DNA of 64,000 nt, taken from positions 24,697,587-24,761,586 of the forward strand of contig OX328107.1 in the NCBI GenBank assembly GCA_946811185.2, written 5' to 3'. The notes under the pieces were generated by a model that did not search any database, was not told the DNA's origin, and saw only the letters and a program-made list of their open reading frames with translations. A program made the translations under genes and the position numbers. Below are positions 44,412-54,477 of this stretch, piece after piece (position 1 is the stretch's first letter; each line of letters starts with the position of its first letter). Origin of the DNA: Hippopus hippopus. Its lineage: Eukaryota > Mollusca > Bivalvia > Cardiida > Cardiidae.

Positions 44412-44600
44412 TAATCTCAACCTTTACCGACGGCTGGAAATAGCATCCAGTAAACTCAAAAAGAGTTTTATCATATAGGCTTGACGAAAGTATCGATGGT
44501 ATTGTTCCAAGATCAGATTGCACGTTCTGTGCAATCTGATCTTGATTTAAACTATCTGCAAAAGCGCACATAGTTGCGCTTAGCAAACTACAGGTTACAG
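44412..44600 (-). mobile_element. Family D MITE
   Basis: Hairpin 'tccaagatcagattgcacg' and mirror; right end 'tgcgcttagcaaactacagg'. Confidence 0.75.
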
Positions 44601-44782
44601 ACTTTTTTTTTTTTTGTTCACTGTCTTTTTTTTTATTATTGGGTGTCTTTTTATAAGGTCTTCAAACAATCCCTGCGTCAAAAGTGCATCCATTAAAACG
44701 ATGAAGTTTGTCAGTATGGTGCAGGTTTCAAAGCAGGAAATAGAAAAGGGGATTTTTTTTGCACCAAAGGCAATCTTATATG

Positions 44783-45049
44783 TGACACGCTCTAGCAAAT
44801 GGGGATAAAATGCATCTCCGTGATGCATGATACCAAGCAAGTCTGCACAGTATTATGGAACCATAAAAATCCATTTTGTCAAAAAAAAAAACCCTACTAA
44901 ATTATGAGGTACACGGATGTTTTGACATGCAGAAAATTAAAGATAGCAAAACGTTTCGGTCCATGTCAGCCTGCGCGGATTGCGCAGGCTGACATGGGTC
45001 GTAACTTTTTGCAGATGCATTAAACTCTCTTTTCACAGAGCATAGCTCA
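44783..45049 (-). mobile_element. Family A MITE
   Basis: Left TIR diverged (tgacacgctctagc). Hairpin 'gtccatgtcagcctgcgcgg' nearly perfect. Confidence 0.85.
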
Positions 45050-45149
45050 TAAAATTATGTTTGGTAGGTCAAAGAAGAGACTTCATTTCGACAACTACCC
45101 GACTTTTGCAGTTCTAAGATCATACTCACAAGAGTTCCTCTCAAAAAAT

Positions 45150-45200
45150 TGAGAACTGTAAATTCAAGATCAGACCGCACATTCTTCCCAGATTAATCTG
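45150..45200. mobile_element. Family D hairpin remnant
   Basis: 'taaattcaagatcagaccgc' with a weak mirror, just outside the element that follows. Confidence 0.45.
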
Positions 45201-45409
45201 AATCTACGAACCATCGACTTAAAGGGCAAATCAACAAGTTTCAGATATGGTTAATTTTCAAATCTACACTTATCAAATGGTAACATGGTAATGTTGTAAT
45301 TAGAAAAAAAAAATTAGTAAAAGTACTTTTTTTCAATTCATATTTCTGCTTATTAAATTTTATTGCATCGCTTATCTCCCTTACTTATTGTTGCGTCCCT
45401 TGATTTGTG

Positions 45410-45422
45410 ACGTCATAGGAGA
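45410..45422 (+). promoter_or_regulatory. CRE-like TGACGTCA next to the left ORF
   Basis: TGACGTCA lies just upstream of the ATG at 45435. The same octamer lies near the other end (about 48740), upstream of the THAP ORF, in inverted arrangement. Confidence 0.5.
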
Positions 45423-45434
45423 GCTTGTTTCAAT

Positions 45435-45644
45435 ATGGACGTTGTTTACGATAGTAAACTGAGCGATATTGAAGACGAAGAAATAGACGATTCTGGGCCG
45501 GTAAGGCCGTACATGTACGAGCCAATTTTTAAAGAAACTTATTAAGTTTCTGATGATGAGTATAAAAGTAACTTTTCGCCCACTGATGACGAAAATGACG
45601 ATGTTGTGCCGGACTTTCCAACATTGAGTATTGCGCGCTATTGA
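45435..45644 (+). pseudogene. Acidic ORF with PYMYEP motif, stop-interrupted
   Basis: ATG at 45435 gives 36 codons to an in-frame TAA, then the same frame continues 32 codons to TGA (45642). The residues are strongly acidic (SDIEDEEIDDSG, then SDDEYKSNF and TDDENDDVV). The motif VRPYMYEP resembles the N-termini of invertebrate proteins that end in a P2X7-type cytoplasmic (ballast) domain. This is a recollection, and the cysteine-rich part typical of them was not found downstream. The internal stop suggests decay; a spliced transcript is the alternative. Confidence 0.4.
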
Positions 45645-46531
45645 AATACGTCTATTAGGGGCGAACATCGCTTACAAAAATATTATTCTATACATGATAA
45701 AATTAAGTGTATGGCATAAACTTTGTTTCACGTGAAGCATTTTCAGTAGATTAACGGGCGGAATTAAACAACAACAACAACAACAACAAAAAAAAAAAAA
45801 AAATACGGTTTCAAGACAGTTCCACGACAAGACATTTGCCCGACACTTTATTTTCATGTCAAATAACCCTTTTCTTGACTTTTACGATAGATAATCGTGA
45901 GATGTTAGTTCTAACTATTTGTTGATGGGTCCTCGTTGATATTTGTACCTTGTAAAGAATTCTGTAAACATTGACGAGTACAAGTTTATTCTCTCGTGGG
46001 TGAAGGGTTACACAATAAATCACGATTTTCATGAGAATTAGAATATTTTGAAATGCTGTTAACCAGCTTGAAATTTGATAAAAGAATATGTTCCGAGATT
46101 ATTAAGACTTAATTCTCAAAATTATTTTGAAAGTTATTTTAGTTGTTTTTCTTACCATACAGAAATACATGAACATCAGAGAGAGGGAGAGGGGATCTAC
46201 CTGTGTGAAATACTTTTTTGCTGTTTACCTTGTCCACATGATCCATTCAATGCAAAAATTTATCATACATGTATAGCTACTGTATGTTCCATATAGAGCT
46301 TCTCTGTGAAAGTCTTAAACTCTGAATTGAAATTTGTTCAGTCGTTGTTTGTCTTATACAAATTGTTTGAATTTGGGTAAGTCTCAAATTGGTCTACCGT
46401 CTACTAGGGACTGAGCGGTTAATACTGACATTCCGGTCAAATTGCAGTATAGACGACTTCAGATTCATTGTAAAAACATAGAAAGAGCTTGTAACTATCA
46501 ATTGGTCCTTTATCCACAATATTTTCTATTT
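45645..46531. other. Interior of the Kolobok-like element, no assigned feature
   Basis: Includes an (AAC)n/poly-A tract at 45767-45803. The frame at 46075-46296 has no recognisable domain. Confidence 0.4.
45767..45803 (+). repeat. (ACA)n microsatellite with poly-A
   Basis: About seven ACA units followed by 15 A. Confidence 0.95.
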
Positions 46532-46764
46532 TTAACTTTTTACCAAACGACAAAATATTAAACAGGTCCAAATTGAAATCACTTGCAGACGACAAAATAA
46601 AGTTAAATATTTCAAAAATTGAAATTTGTTTCCAGCAGAGTAGAAAACATTGTGGTTAAAGGAGAAAATGCTGGCTACCAGCATTATCTCCTTTTCCTAC
46701 AATGTTTCTAAAAGGCTTCTGTCTCAGGGTCGTAAAAACTAGGGATTGATTGGTAAAGGGTTAA
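46532..46764 (-). mobile_element. Family C MITE, full length
   Basis: TTAACTTTTTACCAAACGAC to 'ttggtaaagggTTAA'. TTAA on both sides. Confidence 0.9.
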
Positions 46765-46877
46765 ATATAAATCCCACACATTGGGCACGAGTTTTGTTTT
46801 GATTCCCAGGAAGCAGTTTCCGAAGAGATTAGTACGAGTTGTATGAACTTGTTTCTCAAGAGGTGTAAAATACATGT

Positions 46878-47112
46878 TTAAATTGTTACCAAACATCAAA
46901 TTTATTGACGCAACCGAATTGAAAGCATCTGGAGTCAACAAATTAAATTTTACTCACATGTTTGGACTTGTCTTTGATGGGGTAGAAAACATTGTAGAAA
47001 AAGGAGAAAATACTGGTTACCATCATTTTCTCCTTTACCTACAATGTTTTCAAAAGGTTTTTGTTTCTTCACAAGGGTCGTTAAAACAAAGGATTGTTTG
47101 GTAAAGGGTTAA
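46878..47112 (-). mobile_element. Family C MITE, full length
   Basis: Left end shortened to 'TTAAATTGTTACCAAACATC'. Right end 'tttggtaaagggTTAA'. Confidence 0.88.
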
Positions 47113-47222
47113 ACTAAGTTAAACTAAATTCCAATAAACAATCACATTTTATCAGTCATATTTAAATGCTGTGGATTTGAAATATTCTAATTCTAAATTT
47201 TTATCATTTGGGTAAGGGTTAG

Positions 47223-47449
47223 GCTAAACCCTTACACAGATGGCAAAACTTTAGACTTGTCCACTCCACACCGAAAGTATTTGCAAACCACAGATCAAAT
47301 GTGGCCTTGACAATAGGTTTGAGGGTAGAAAATATTGTAGGAAAAGAAGATAACTCTGGGAATCAGGACTTATTCCTTTTTTCACCCTGTCCTCAAAAGC
47401 CTTCTCCATACGGGTGGTTGAAAATCAGAATTTTGAGGTAAAAGGTAAA
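47223..47449 (-). mobile_element. Family C MITE, diverged
   Basis: 'ctaaacccttacacagatgg' to 'gaggtaaaaggtaaaag'. The hairpin is heavily mutated. Confidence 0.75.
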
Positions 47450-47926
47450 AGAATTGGTGTGTGAGCCTGGTCAAAAACATTCTGTTTCTTAATTAAAAAA
47501 AAAAAAATGTGTTATTTTAATTTTCTCACTTTTGTCTGATTATCAGAGAAAATGACTTGTGTCAAATTATATGCATTTTCAAAATTTTCATACTGACATG
47601 TTCAAAACATTTTCCTCAGTAGCCTGTCTAGAAGACATAATATGGATAGGAAAAGGAAATATATCCACAAATCAAAATTGTATAGATATAATTCAAAATT
47701 TGTTCAAAATGCATGCAAGTTGTCAAATCATTTTTAAGAGTGAAATGTCAAAGAGAAGTAGTCTATGGGATAAAAGCTGTAACATTGGTTTACTGTCACC
47801 AACAAACATTACAGTGTAAAGGGGTGAGATATGCAAATGTTATGTAACCATTTCCTGTATTGTTTCAACTGGTCGGTGATGGATTTACATTTATGACCAT
47901 GATTAGGGGTAGCCAGATACTGATTT
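47450..47926. other. Unassigned, contains an 86-codon open frame
   Basis: An open frame runs 47559-47819 without an in-frame ATG at its start (GTG, with a stop just upstream). It could be an exon-like remnant of the element or chance. No motif recognised. Confidence 0.3.
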
Positions 47927-48190
47927 CACCCTTTACCATACAAACCCTAGATCTAGTTTCCAATACCCAAAGAAAGAGTGTTTGAAAAACAGTGTGGGAA
48001 GAAAATGATGTTTGCTGTTCAAAGAATGATTATTATCCCTTGAAAGTTTACATCATTTGAACAATGTCGACTTCGTTATTTGCAAAATTTATGTTATGAA
48101 TTTGGATGAATCTATAATTTTGTTAAATGTTGAAATCATTTGGAAAAGGGAGAAAACGGCAGCATTTTCTCTTTGTTCAGAATGAAGCGG
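47927..48190 (+). mobile_element. Family C MITE, badly decayed, plus fragment
   Basis: 'caccctttaccatacaaacc' start, 'gtgtgggaagaaaatg' remnant of the hairpin, and a further 'ggaaaagggagaaaac' piece at 48141. Confidence 0.55.
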
Positions 48191-48262
48191 ATGTAGAAAA
48201 GGGTAAATTAGTACGAATAACAATTCATGAATGTATTCCAGTTTCAAGAAAAAAGAAATTAC

Positions 48263-48640
48263 CTACTTCATGTTGGATTTTCTTTTTGGAAATTGCCGTT
48301 GCGGAATGTCTGTCTTTCGGAGTTTCGGTTTAAGGACTATCTCCTTTCGACTCGGAGTTTCGAATAATGTCGGCACAGCGTCAGGTTTTAACCGCAGGCT
48401 AAAATTCCTATAACCAACTTCTTTTGCGAGTTTTGGACTTATTAAGAACTGACTGTCATCGAAGTATTTCAGACACAATTTCGAATGAACCGATGGCAAA
48501 AAATCCGTCGCTACTGTCCGGCCCCGGTTTAAACGTTGAATCCATAGTTTCCTCCTTTTTAATTCCTTCGGAAATTTGAAAATACTACTTCTATGAGTTC
48601 CCGAATCGACGTTGCAGCCATAGGCTGCACAATTTACCAT
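48263..48640 (-). CDS. THAP-domain protein, likely transposon-derived
   Basis: 125 codons from the ATG at 48640. Residues 1-93 form a THAP zinc-finger: Cys4-x4-Cys9, Phe21-Lys-Phe-Pro, Trp33, Cys56, Phe60, and AVPTLF at 88-93. The fourth zinc ligand of the usual C-x2-H is Tyr59 instead of His. The tail is basic (KPKLRK, KRKSNMK) and could be a nuclear localisation signal. THAP domains bind DNA in nuclear transposases and derived regulators. No catalytic domain follows, so this is either an exon of a longer spliced gene or a stub. It sits 317 bp inside the right end of the TTAA element and reads inward, which supports transposon origin. Start chosen because MVNC is the canonical THAP N-terminus type. 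Confidence 0.75.
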   Translation of the reverse strand: MVNCAAYGCNVDSGTHRSSIFKFPKELKRRKLWIQRLNRGRTVATDFLPSVHSKLCLKYFDDSQFLISPKLAKEVGYRNFSLRLKPDAVPTLFETPSRKEIVLKPKLRKTDIPQRQFPKRKSNMK

Positions 48641-49132
48641 TTTTTCGGCTCAATTCTCAGTTAATACTCAGATATCTGCATACAATCATCCGCGTTCCTA
48701 CTTAATGTCTACTGACGGTATACACAGAGTGACTCGACAATGACGTCACACATGCACGGGAGATAAGCGAATCAGGGGAAGTAAGCCATGTACCATTTTT
48801 AGGGCCGTATATCAGCGTGACAATTCGGCCGTGGTTTATGGCATGTTACAGGGTGGTATTTATGAAAAATGACGGACACATGTTTAACTGACATCATTTG
48901 CAGCTGATTAAAGGAAAAAAACAGTCTGGTCAAAATATTTTAGGATTTGCCCTTTAAGCAGATGGTTTCCTCTCGTGAAAGGGCAAGCAGAAAAATCGAT
49001 TTGTAGTATTTATCTTACAACTATTTAATCTAATAAGCCATTTTCGGCTTTTTAACCTTAGCTCTTGTCTTTCGACAGGTTGCGGTTTTGAGCCGGTTTA
49101 ATTTTGAAGGTAAAGATACAAAACTCCATGTA

Positions 49133-49217
49133 TGAAACCTTTACCACACAACGCCAGGTTGTAACGACCCTGAGGCAGAAGTCTTTTGAAAACACTGTGG
49201 GAAAAGGATAAAATGCA
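49133..49217 (+). mobile_element. Family C left half
   Basis: 'gaaacctttaccacacaac' to 'gggaaaaggataaaatgc', then cut by a tRNA-like sequence. Confidence 0.78.
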
Positions 49218-49325
49218 GGTGGGGGGAGTACGCAACTACGTGCAGGCAGCTACCCCCCTGGTGGTGAATGAGAGGATTGAATGCGTATTGACTGAGCTAC
49301 TGGGCTTGGTGCATTGAACTGTATA
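49215..49325 (-). mobile_element. Probable tRNA-like SINE fragment
   Basis: On the minus strand 'cccagtagctcagtcaatac' is a good A-box-type sequence. A clear B box was not found. Confidence 0.4.
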
Positions 49326-49528
49326 AATACCTACTGCAGCTTTTTTTTTTTTTCGAGAAAACTGTGATTAAAAATTCGTAGAATTCCTTTGATTTCAAAG
49401 AGCCACTAAAAGTTGTATCTCTTTCCAGGTTATGAAATTCGAGGAAAACTTCAAGAAGTAGAAAATTATACTTTCCTCTGTAATTTATCTTCGAAACAAC
49501 TGAGTTTAATCTTTGTTTATAAATGAAA

Positions 49529-49735
49529 TTAACCCTTAGGCTGCTAAGCGCGACTCAAGGCGCATTTGCAGCTAGTGTAGATCAAGAACAGACTGCACAG
49601 AACGTGCAGTCTGATTTTGGATCTACACTGTCCGATAAGGAAATATTTTTTCCTCAAAATATAACTTTGCAAATGCAATATTTGGCTGTTTTACCATTGG
49701 CTGGAAAATTACATTCAACTTACTTAGCTGATTAA
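49529..49735 (+). mobile_element. Family D MITE, full length
   Basis: TTAACCCTTAGGCTGCTAAG on the left and 'acttagctgaTTAA' on the right. Perfect palindrome. Confidence 0.9.
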
Positions 49736-49764
49736 GGGGTGAAAATCATCTTTAGAAAGAACCT

Positions 49765-49982
49765 TTAACCATTTTCAACGCCTATTTTATAAAAACTCGA
49801 CCTTTTTCGGCGGCTAGAAATACAATCCACTGACACTCAGAAAGATATTTATCTTACAGGCCTTACATAACAATCGGACGGCATAGTACCAAGATCGGAC
49901 TGCACGTTCTGCGCAGTCTCATCTTGGTACTATGCCGCCAGGAAAAGCTGCTGGTTTCGCCCATGGCAGTGAAAGAGTATAA
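49765..49982. mobile_element. Family D MITE, CACTGCC subtype
   Basis: Starts TTAACCATTTTCAACGCC, hairpin 'tagtaccaagatcggactgc' and mirror, end 'ggcagtgaaagagtataa'. It shares its last bases with the C copy that follows. Confidence 0.82.
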
Positions 49983-50199
49983 CCCTTTACCATCCGAATT
50001 TGAACGATCCTGAGAAAGAAGCGTTTTGAAAACATTGTGGGAAAAGGAGAAAATGCTGGTAACCAGCATTTTCTCCTTTTCCCACAATGTTTTCTACCCT
50101 ACCAAAGACAAATTCTGTCATTAGAGCCAAATCAAAAGTATCATTTGTAAATACTTTGGATATGGACAAGTTCAAATTTTCTCGGGTGGTAAAGAGTAA
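49979..50199 (+). mobile_element. Family C MITE, perfect hairpin, abutting D
   Basis: 'tataaccctttaccatccg' to 'gggtggtaaagagtaa'. The arms 'cattgtgggaaaaggagaaa' and mirror are identical. Confidence 0.9.
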
Positions 50200-50417
50200 A
50201 GCCATAAAAAATTGCCTATTTGGTCGTAAAGTCAACAGTAAAAGTACTTGTTTAATCTCAAAGGTTAAGTTTAGTTGCAATATTTCTTCTACTGATCGTC
50301 GATAAGAGTTCGCTCGTAAAGATTGAATGCATAACCTTTTTAATTTTATAGGTGTATTATCGATGATTAACGACTTTCTCAAGTAATAAAAAGACTATCC
50401 CTCTTTTTTGAATTTCT

Positions 50418-50625
50418 TTAAACTCTTTACCGACCTACGAAATGGAGAGCATTTGCGGAGACGACAATTTAAGTGTGGGTCAAATGATGGAATCTGATAT
50501 GGAAGAAAACACACCAGGCAATAGGGAAAAAAATGCTTTTCACCACAATGCTTTTTTCCACAATGCTTTCAAAAACGTTCTTTTTCAGTGTCGTTAAAAC
50601 TCGGGATTTTGTGGTAAAGGATTAA
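50418..50625 (-). mobile_element. Family C MITE, hairpin degraded
   Basis: TTAAACTCTTTACCGACCTA to 'gtggtaaaggaTTAA'. Confidence 0.82.
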
Positions 50626-50749
50626 AGCCGCCTTTGCGATTTGAGAAACGTTTATTGTAGAACCTATCCGATAAATTGCGCTGTTCGGTTCTATTTTGTT
50701 ATTTCTGTATAAACTGTATAAATTTTTTTGCAAAACTTTGCAAAACAAG

Positions 50750-50941
50750 GCCCTGTTTCACAACCATAAACAAGAAGGCTTTTGAAAACATGGTCCGAAA
50801 AAGAGGAAATGTCCTTCTAAATTGTTTAAGTCACAGCAGCTAAATCCCATCAATTCAGCTAAATTTTATAGGCCATCTGCAAAATTTAATACGCATTCAT
50901 TTTTGACGAGCCTAAAATTTTGTCTTCTAGTAAGGTCTTAA
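50750..50941 (+). mobile_element. Family C MITE, badly decayed
   Basis: 'aggcttttgaaaacatggtc' and 'cctaaaattttgtcttctag' keep order and spacing. The hairpin is lost. Confidence 0.6.
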
Positions 50942-50974
50942 CACCCATCTACATACCAGTTGGTAACACAAATG

Positions 50975-51251
50975 TGTCATGCTATGTGAAGGGGGGGGGG
51001 GTGCTTAATGCATCTGCAAAAAGTATCGACTCAGGTCAGCCTGCGCAGTCCGCGCAGTCTGACCTGAATCGATACATTTTGCTAATGGTCAATTTTCTGC
51101 ATGTCAAAGGACCAGTGTTCATCATGTTTCAGTCAGTTGTTATACGAAATGGAATTTATGGATCCATAATTAGTTCTACCTATGTGATGAATTGCTTAGT
51201 ATCATGCATCACGGAGATGCATTAAACCCCCTTTTGCCAGAGCTTGGCTCA
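50975..51251 (+). mobile_element. Family A MITE
   Basis: Left TIR diverged with a G9 run. Hairpin good. Right end 'gagcttggctca'. Confidence 0.85.
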
Positions 51252-51722
51252 TGTTTAAGTCTGCTACAGATTAAATTTTAACAAACGGATCGTTAGCTAT
51301 TATCCACACCCTTCGTATCGCGAAATCTGTGTGTTTTGCAAAATGTGTAGGTCACGATCAGCCATCAAATCCAAACCGTTAGATTTTGGTCAGCACTTTT
51401 AGTCACTCAGTTGAATGTTTGTATCACTCCTGTAAGAAAAATGTGACAGAAAATTTGAAATACTCGTAGATTTAAGGAAGAAAAGAAAAAGAGGATGAAG
51501 TACATTATATTCTATTCTGCCAATTTCAATTAACTGTCAATAACCTTTCTTACCGAACTCCTAATTGCATTCAGCACAATCATTTAACACATTTTTTTTT
51601 TCCTCATTATCAATGGATTGTTAAACAATATGTAGGGTAGAAACAAAACGCATAAATAATATATTTGGCAGCAATTAAAACGAGCATGTCAGAAGTTTAT
51701 CAGGGTTTATTGGCCTGATGTT
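51252..51722. other. No recognisable feature
   Basis: Unique AT-rich spacer. Confidence 0.4.
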
Positions 51723-51926
51723 TTAACTCACTACTTCTAAAGTCTTTCACTGCCAAAAATATAAACTCAATCTCTTTTCAATGGCTGAAACAACAATTCA
51801 CTAAAACTAAGACACAAGGGGATGGCATAGATCCAAGATCAGACTGCACGTTCTGTGCAGTCTGATCTCAGATCTATGCCGTCCACAGAGGCCCCCTGTT
51901 TTCGCCTGTTGCGCTGAAAAGGTTAA
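51723..51926. mobile_element. Family D MITE, CACTGCC subtype
   Basis: 204 bp, TTAA both sides. 'agtctttcactgcc' left, 'ggcatagatccaagatcaga' hairpin with mirror. Confidence 0.87.
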
Positions 51927-51971
51927 ATTGAGCGGTTATCGGAAAGGTGATGTCTGCCTACGACTTCACTC

Positions 51972-52181
51972 TTAATCCTTTAAGCTGCTGAATAAGTGAA
52001 ATGAACATTTCCAGCCAATAGGAAGAAACCCGGATATTGGTTTTTCAAAGATACTCGTATTTCCATGGGAAACATATCTTTTTATCGGCCAGTGTAGATC
52101 AAGATTAGACTGCACAGAATGCGCGGTCTGCTCTTGATCACACTTGCCACAAGAAGGCCTTGAGTCAGCCTAAGGGTCACT
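51972..52181 (-). mobile_element. Family D MITE
   Basis: TTAATCCTTTAAGCTGCTGA to 'gtcagcctaagggtca'. Hairpin with substitutions. Confidence 0.82.
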
Positions 52182-52189
52182 AAACTGAA

Positions 52190-52377
52190 TGAACATTTCT
52201 GTCTAAAAATAAGAGCTCAAGAATTGCAATTTCAAAACTGGGCTAGGCGTACAAAATTTTTCCATAATGGACAGTGCAGATGAAAGATCGGACTACATAC
52301 ATGTTCTTTGTGGTCTGACCTTGATCTACACTGCCCGCAAAAAAGCTTTATATCGTGCTTAGCAACATAAGGATTGA
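52190..52377 (-). mobile_element. Family D MITE, adjacent to the previous copy
   Basis: 'taaactgaatgaacatttct' to 'gtgcttagcaacataaggat'. Hairpin 'gatgaaagatcggactacat' and mirror. Confidence 0.75.
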
Positions 52378-52464
52378 AAGCAAGATTATACTTTCTTACC
52401 GGTAACCCCATGAATTCCGATATGTCGTATGAAGTTTTCATAGTTGGTACTCGGACAAGAAATA

Positions 52465-53028
52465 TACTCAGCAAAACTTATAACCGGCCACTTTTGTTTC
52501 TCATGTAAATTTGACCAAGTAATAGACTGGTTAATAAAAACAACTTTTAACATATATCTGGACGTTGGCCATGGTATTGTAATGAAACGATTCTCGATTT
52601 TGCCAACAAAAGGCACCTCTTTTTCAAAAAAAAGGAAAAAAACACATGGTTTGCGCATGCGCGGTGCTTATCTGCCAAACCTGGTTAAAAAGAGAAGCAT
52701 ACTTTACTGAAATTTTGTCAGCAATAAGGAAAAACATGAAAATTATTTTCTGCAGAAAAATGTAAACCGAGAGGAGAATGAAGTTTTCAAAAAAATGATT
52801 TTTCACTTTTCAATTTTAATTGAATGAATGCTTAATAAGTTCCTTTCAAACGAACAAGTAAAAAAATTATTTTCAAACTCGGGCTGGAGTATACTTTTAC
52901 ACTGGTCAATTATTCTCTGAAAAAAATCAAACTAAATGAACTGCCTCTTTTCTGGACAGCGGATGTCAGGAAAGGTCGACGGGAAATTCCAGCTTAAAAG
53001 TGGCTGTTTAGAAGTTTTGTTGAGTGTA
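52465..53028 (+). mobile_element. Family F MITE, first copy
   Basis: 564 bp. Left end 'tactcagcaaaacttataac' then CGGCCACTTTT, right end its inverse 'aaaagtggctgtttagaagt' then 'tttgttgagtgta'. The interior matches the copy at 53419 along its entire length. Non-coding. CACTNAGCAAAAC ends with TA flanks fit Tc1/mariner-type MITEs. Confidence 0.88.
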
Positions 53029-53065
53029 AATCTTTTCAAGAGATAGAGAGCGTAAATTTGGCTGC

Positions 53066-53180
53066 AAGTAGGTCTGCAGGGGCCCGAAGAATAAACATTT
53101 CCATATTTTTTACCAATCGCAAGTTTCTATATAAAAAATAATTCGAATATAATACCGAAAAAAGAATGTCAAAATCCAAC
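53066..53180 (+). repeat. Repeat shared with 41421-41540
   Basis: 'taggtctgcaggggcccgaa', 'aataaacatttccatatttt' and 'accaatcgcaa' recur at 41.4 kb in the same order. Function unknown. Confidence 0.6.
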
Positions 53181-53249
53181 TCATTCAGCTACGCCTAAAA
53201 AAGAACACATACTTTTTCGACAAAAGGAAATATAATAGGAGACAAAAGA

Positions 53250-54149
53250 CAATTACTTCCCTTGATAGCTCTCCACTACTAACTAGGTCCTGAATAAGGT
53301 ATTACTTGGTTTTTATCCTTGATGTTCTTTGCACTATTTAGGAATGTTCAGGTTTAAATATCTCCTTCAGAATTTATCAAACCACAAAATTGATCTATTT
53401 GTTGCATTTCAATGGCAATACACTCAGCAAAACTTCTAACCGGCCACTTTTGTTTCTCATGTAAATACCAAGTAATAGACAGGTAAATAAAAACAACTTA
53501 TACCATAAGTCTGGACGTTACACATGGTCTTGTAATGAAAAGATTCTCGATTTTGCCGATACAAGGCATCTCTTTTTCAAAAAAGGGAAATCACGTGATT
53601 TGCGCATGCGTGGTGTCTATCGGACAAACCAGATTAAAAAGACAAGCATACATTACGGAAATTTTGTCAGCAGTAAGGAAAAACATGAAAACTATTTTCT
53701 GCATAAAAATATAAACCGACAGAAGGAGCGTGTAGTTTTCAAAAAAATGATTTTTCAATTTTCAATGTTAAGTGAATGAATGTCTAATAACTTCATTTCA
53801 ATAGAACAAGTCAACAAATTCTTTTCAAACTGTTGGAGTATGCTTTTAGATTGGTCAATTATTCTCCTAAACACCAAACTAAATGAGCTGCCTGCTTTCT
53901 GGACAGCGGATGCCAAAATAGGTCTACGGGGAATTCCGGCTTAAAAGTGGCCATTTAGAAGTTTTGTTTAGTGTAGTGTGTGAAACTGGATTTGCAAATG
54001 TTATGAAGACCTAACATACACATCATAAGTCGAATTGTAATAATCGCTACATCTCTTAGTAAAGCTAGGATAAAACAAAACAAATATAATAAAAGGACCT
54101 AGGTGCAATTCGGTTACCTTGGTTTTTATCCAACAAAGGAGATAAGTTG
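53250..54149. mobile_element. Family H element split by family F
   Basis: Left end 'caattacttcccttgatagc', right end inverse 'aacaaaggagataagttg'. Removing F (53419-53975) leaves about 343 bp that aligns with the uninterrupted H copy at 58394 (352 bp), including 'tatccttgat' and 'acacatcataa' landmarks. Confidence 0.85.
53419..53975 (+). mobile_element. Family F MITE nested in family H
   Basis: 557 bp. Ends TACACTCAGCAAAACTTCTA and 'tagaagttttgtttagtgta'. TA dinucleotides bracket CACTCAGC...TTTAGTG. Confidence 0.9.
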
Positions 54150-54384
54150 AATTTCACTTTTTTCTCCCATTGTGGGAGGAAAGTAACACCTAAATAGCAG
54201 TAGCGATGATAACAGTGTAGAATGGAGATCTTGCGCGTGGGAGAATTTTTTTCTGTTAGTCTCAATGTTTTCAACGACAACTGCAACTATTAAGGTGGTA
54301 ACGAGAATAATTGGTTGAGACGGGATTGATGTTATTTAAGTTAGGAGAAAGCCACAGACATACTACAAAAAATCATTTATCACA

Positions 54385-54465
54385 GCTCGGATTCGAATCC
54401 GTAGCCGTTAAAAGCATAGTAAAGTGACTCTACCGACCGCGCTATCCGCACAATTACCTATCTAG
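54385..54465 (-). mobile_element. tRNA-like SINE head or tRNA relic
   Basis: Minus strand: 'gatagcgcggtcggtagag' (A box and D-arm-like) and 'ggattcgaatcc' (B box) at normal tRNA spacing. Acceptor and anticodon stems do not pair, so a functional tRNA is unlikely. Confidence 0.6.
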
Positions 54466-54477
54466 CGTGTTTTAAAT

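Larger units (their letters stand above)
45219..48957. mobile_element. Kolobok-like element with THAP ORF and acidic ORF
   Basis: The ends read TTAA-AGGGCAAATC (45219) and GATTTGCCCT-TTAA (48957), exact inverses. Farther in, inverted matches recur: 'cgcttatctccc' and 'gtgacgtcat' lie about 150-190 bp from each end. Inside are two convergent frames, an acidic short ORF (plus, 45435) and a THAP-domain ORF (minus, 48640), and between them four family C copies. TTAA targets, TTAAAGG termini and THAP-type DNA-binding domains are features of Kolobok transposons (established knowledge). No catalytic core was recognised, so the element is probably dead or dependent. Confidence 0.65.

Noticed and set aside
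47559..47819. 86-codon open frame within the TTAA element
   Set aside because: No ATG at its start, no motif recognised and an upstream in-frame stop. Kept only as an unassigned stretch.
54385..54465. Functional tRNA gene (Lys-like CTTTTAA)
   Set aside because: A and B boxes look good, but neither the acceptor nor the anticodon stem pairs. Called a SINE head or relic instead.
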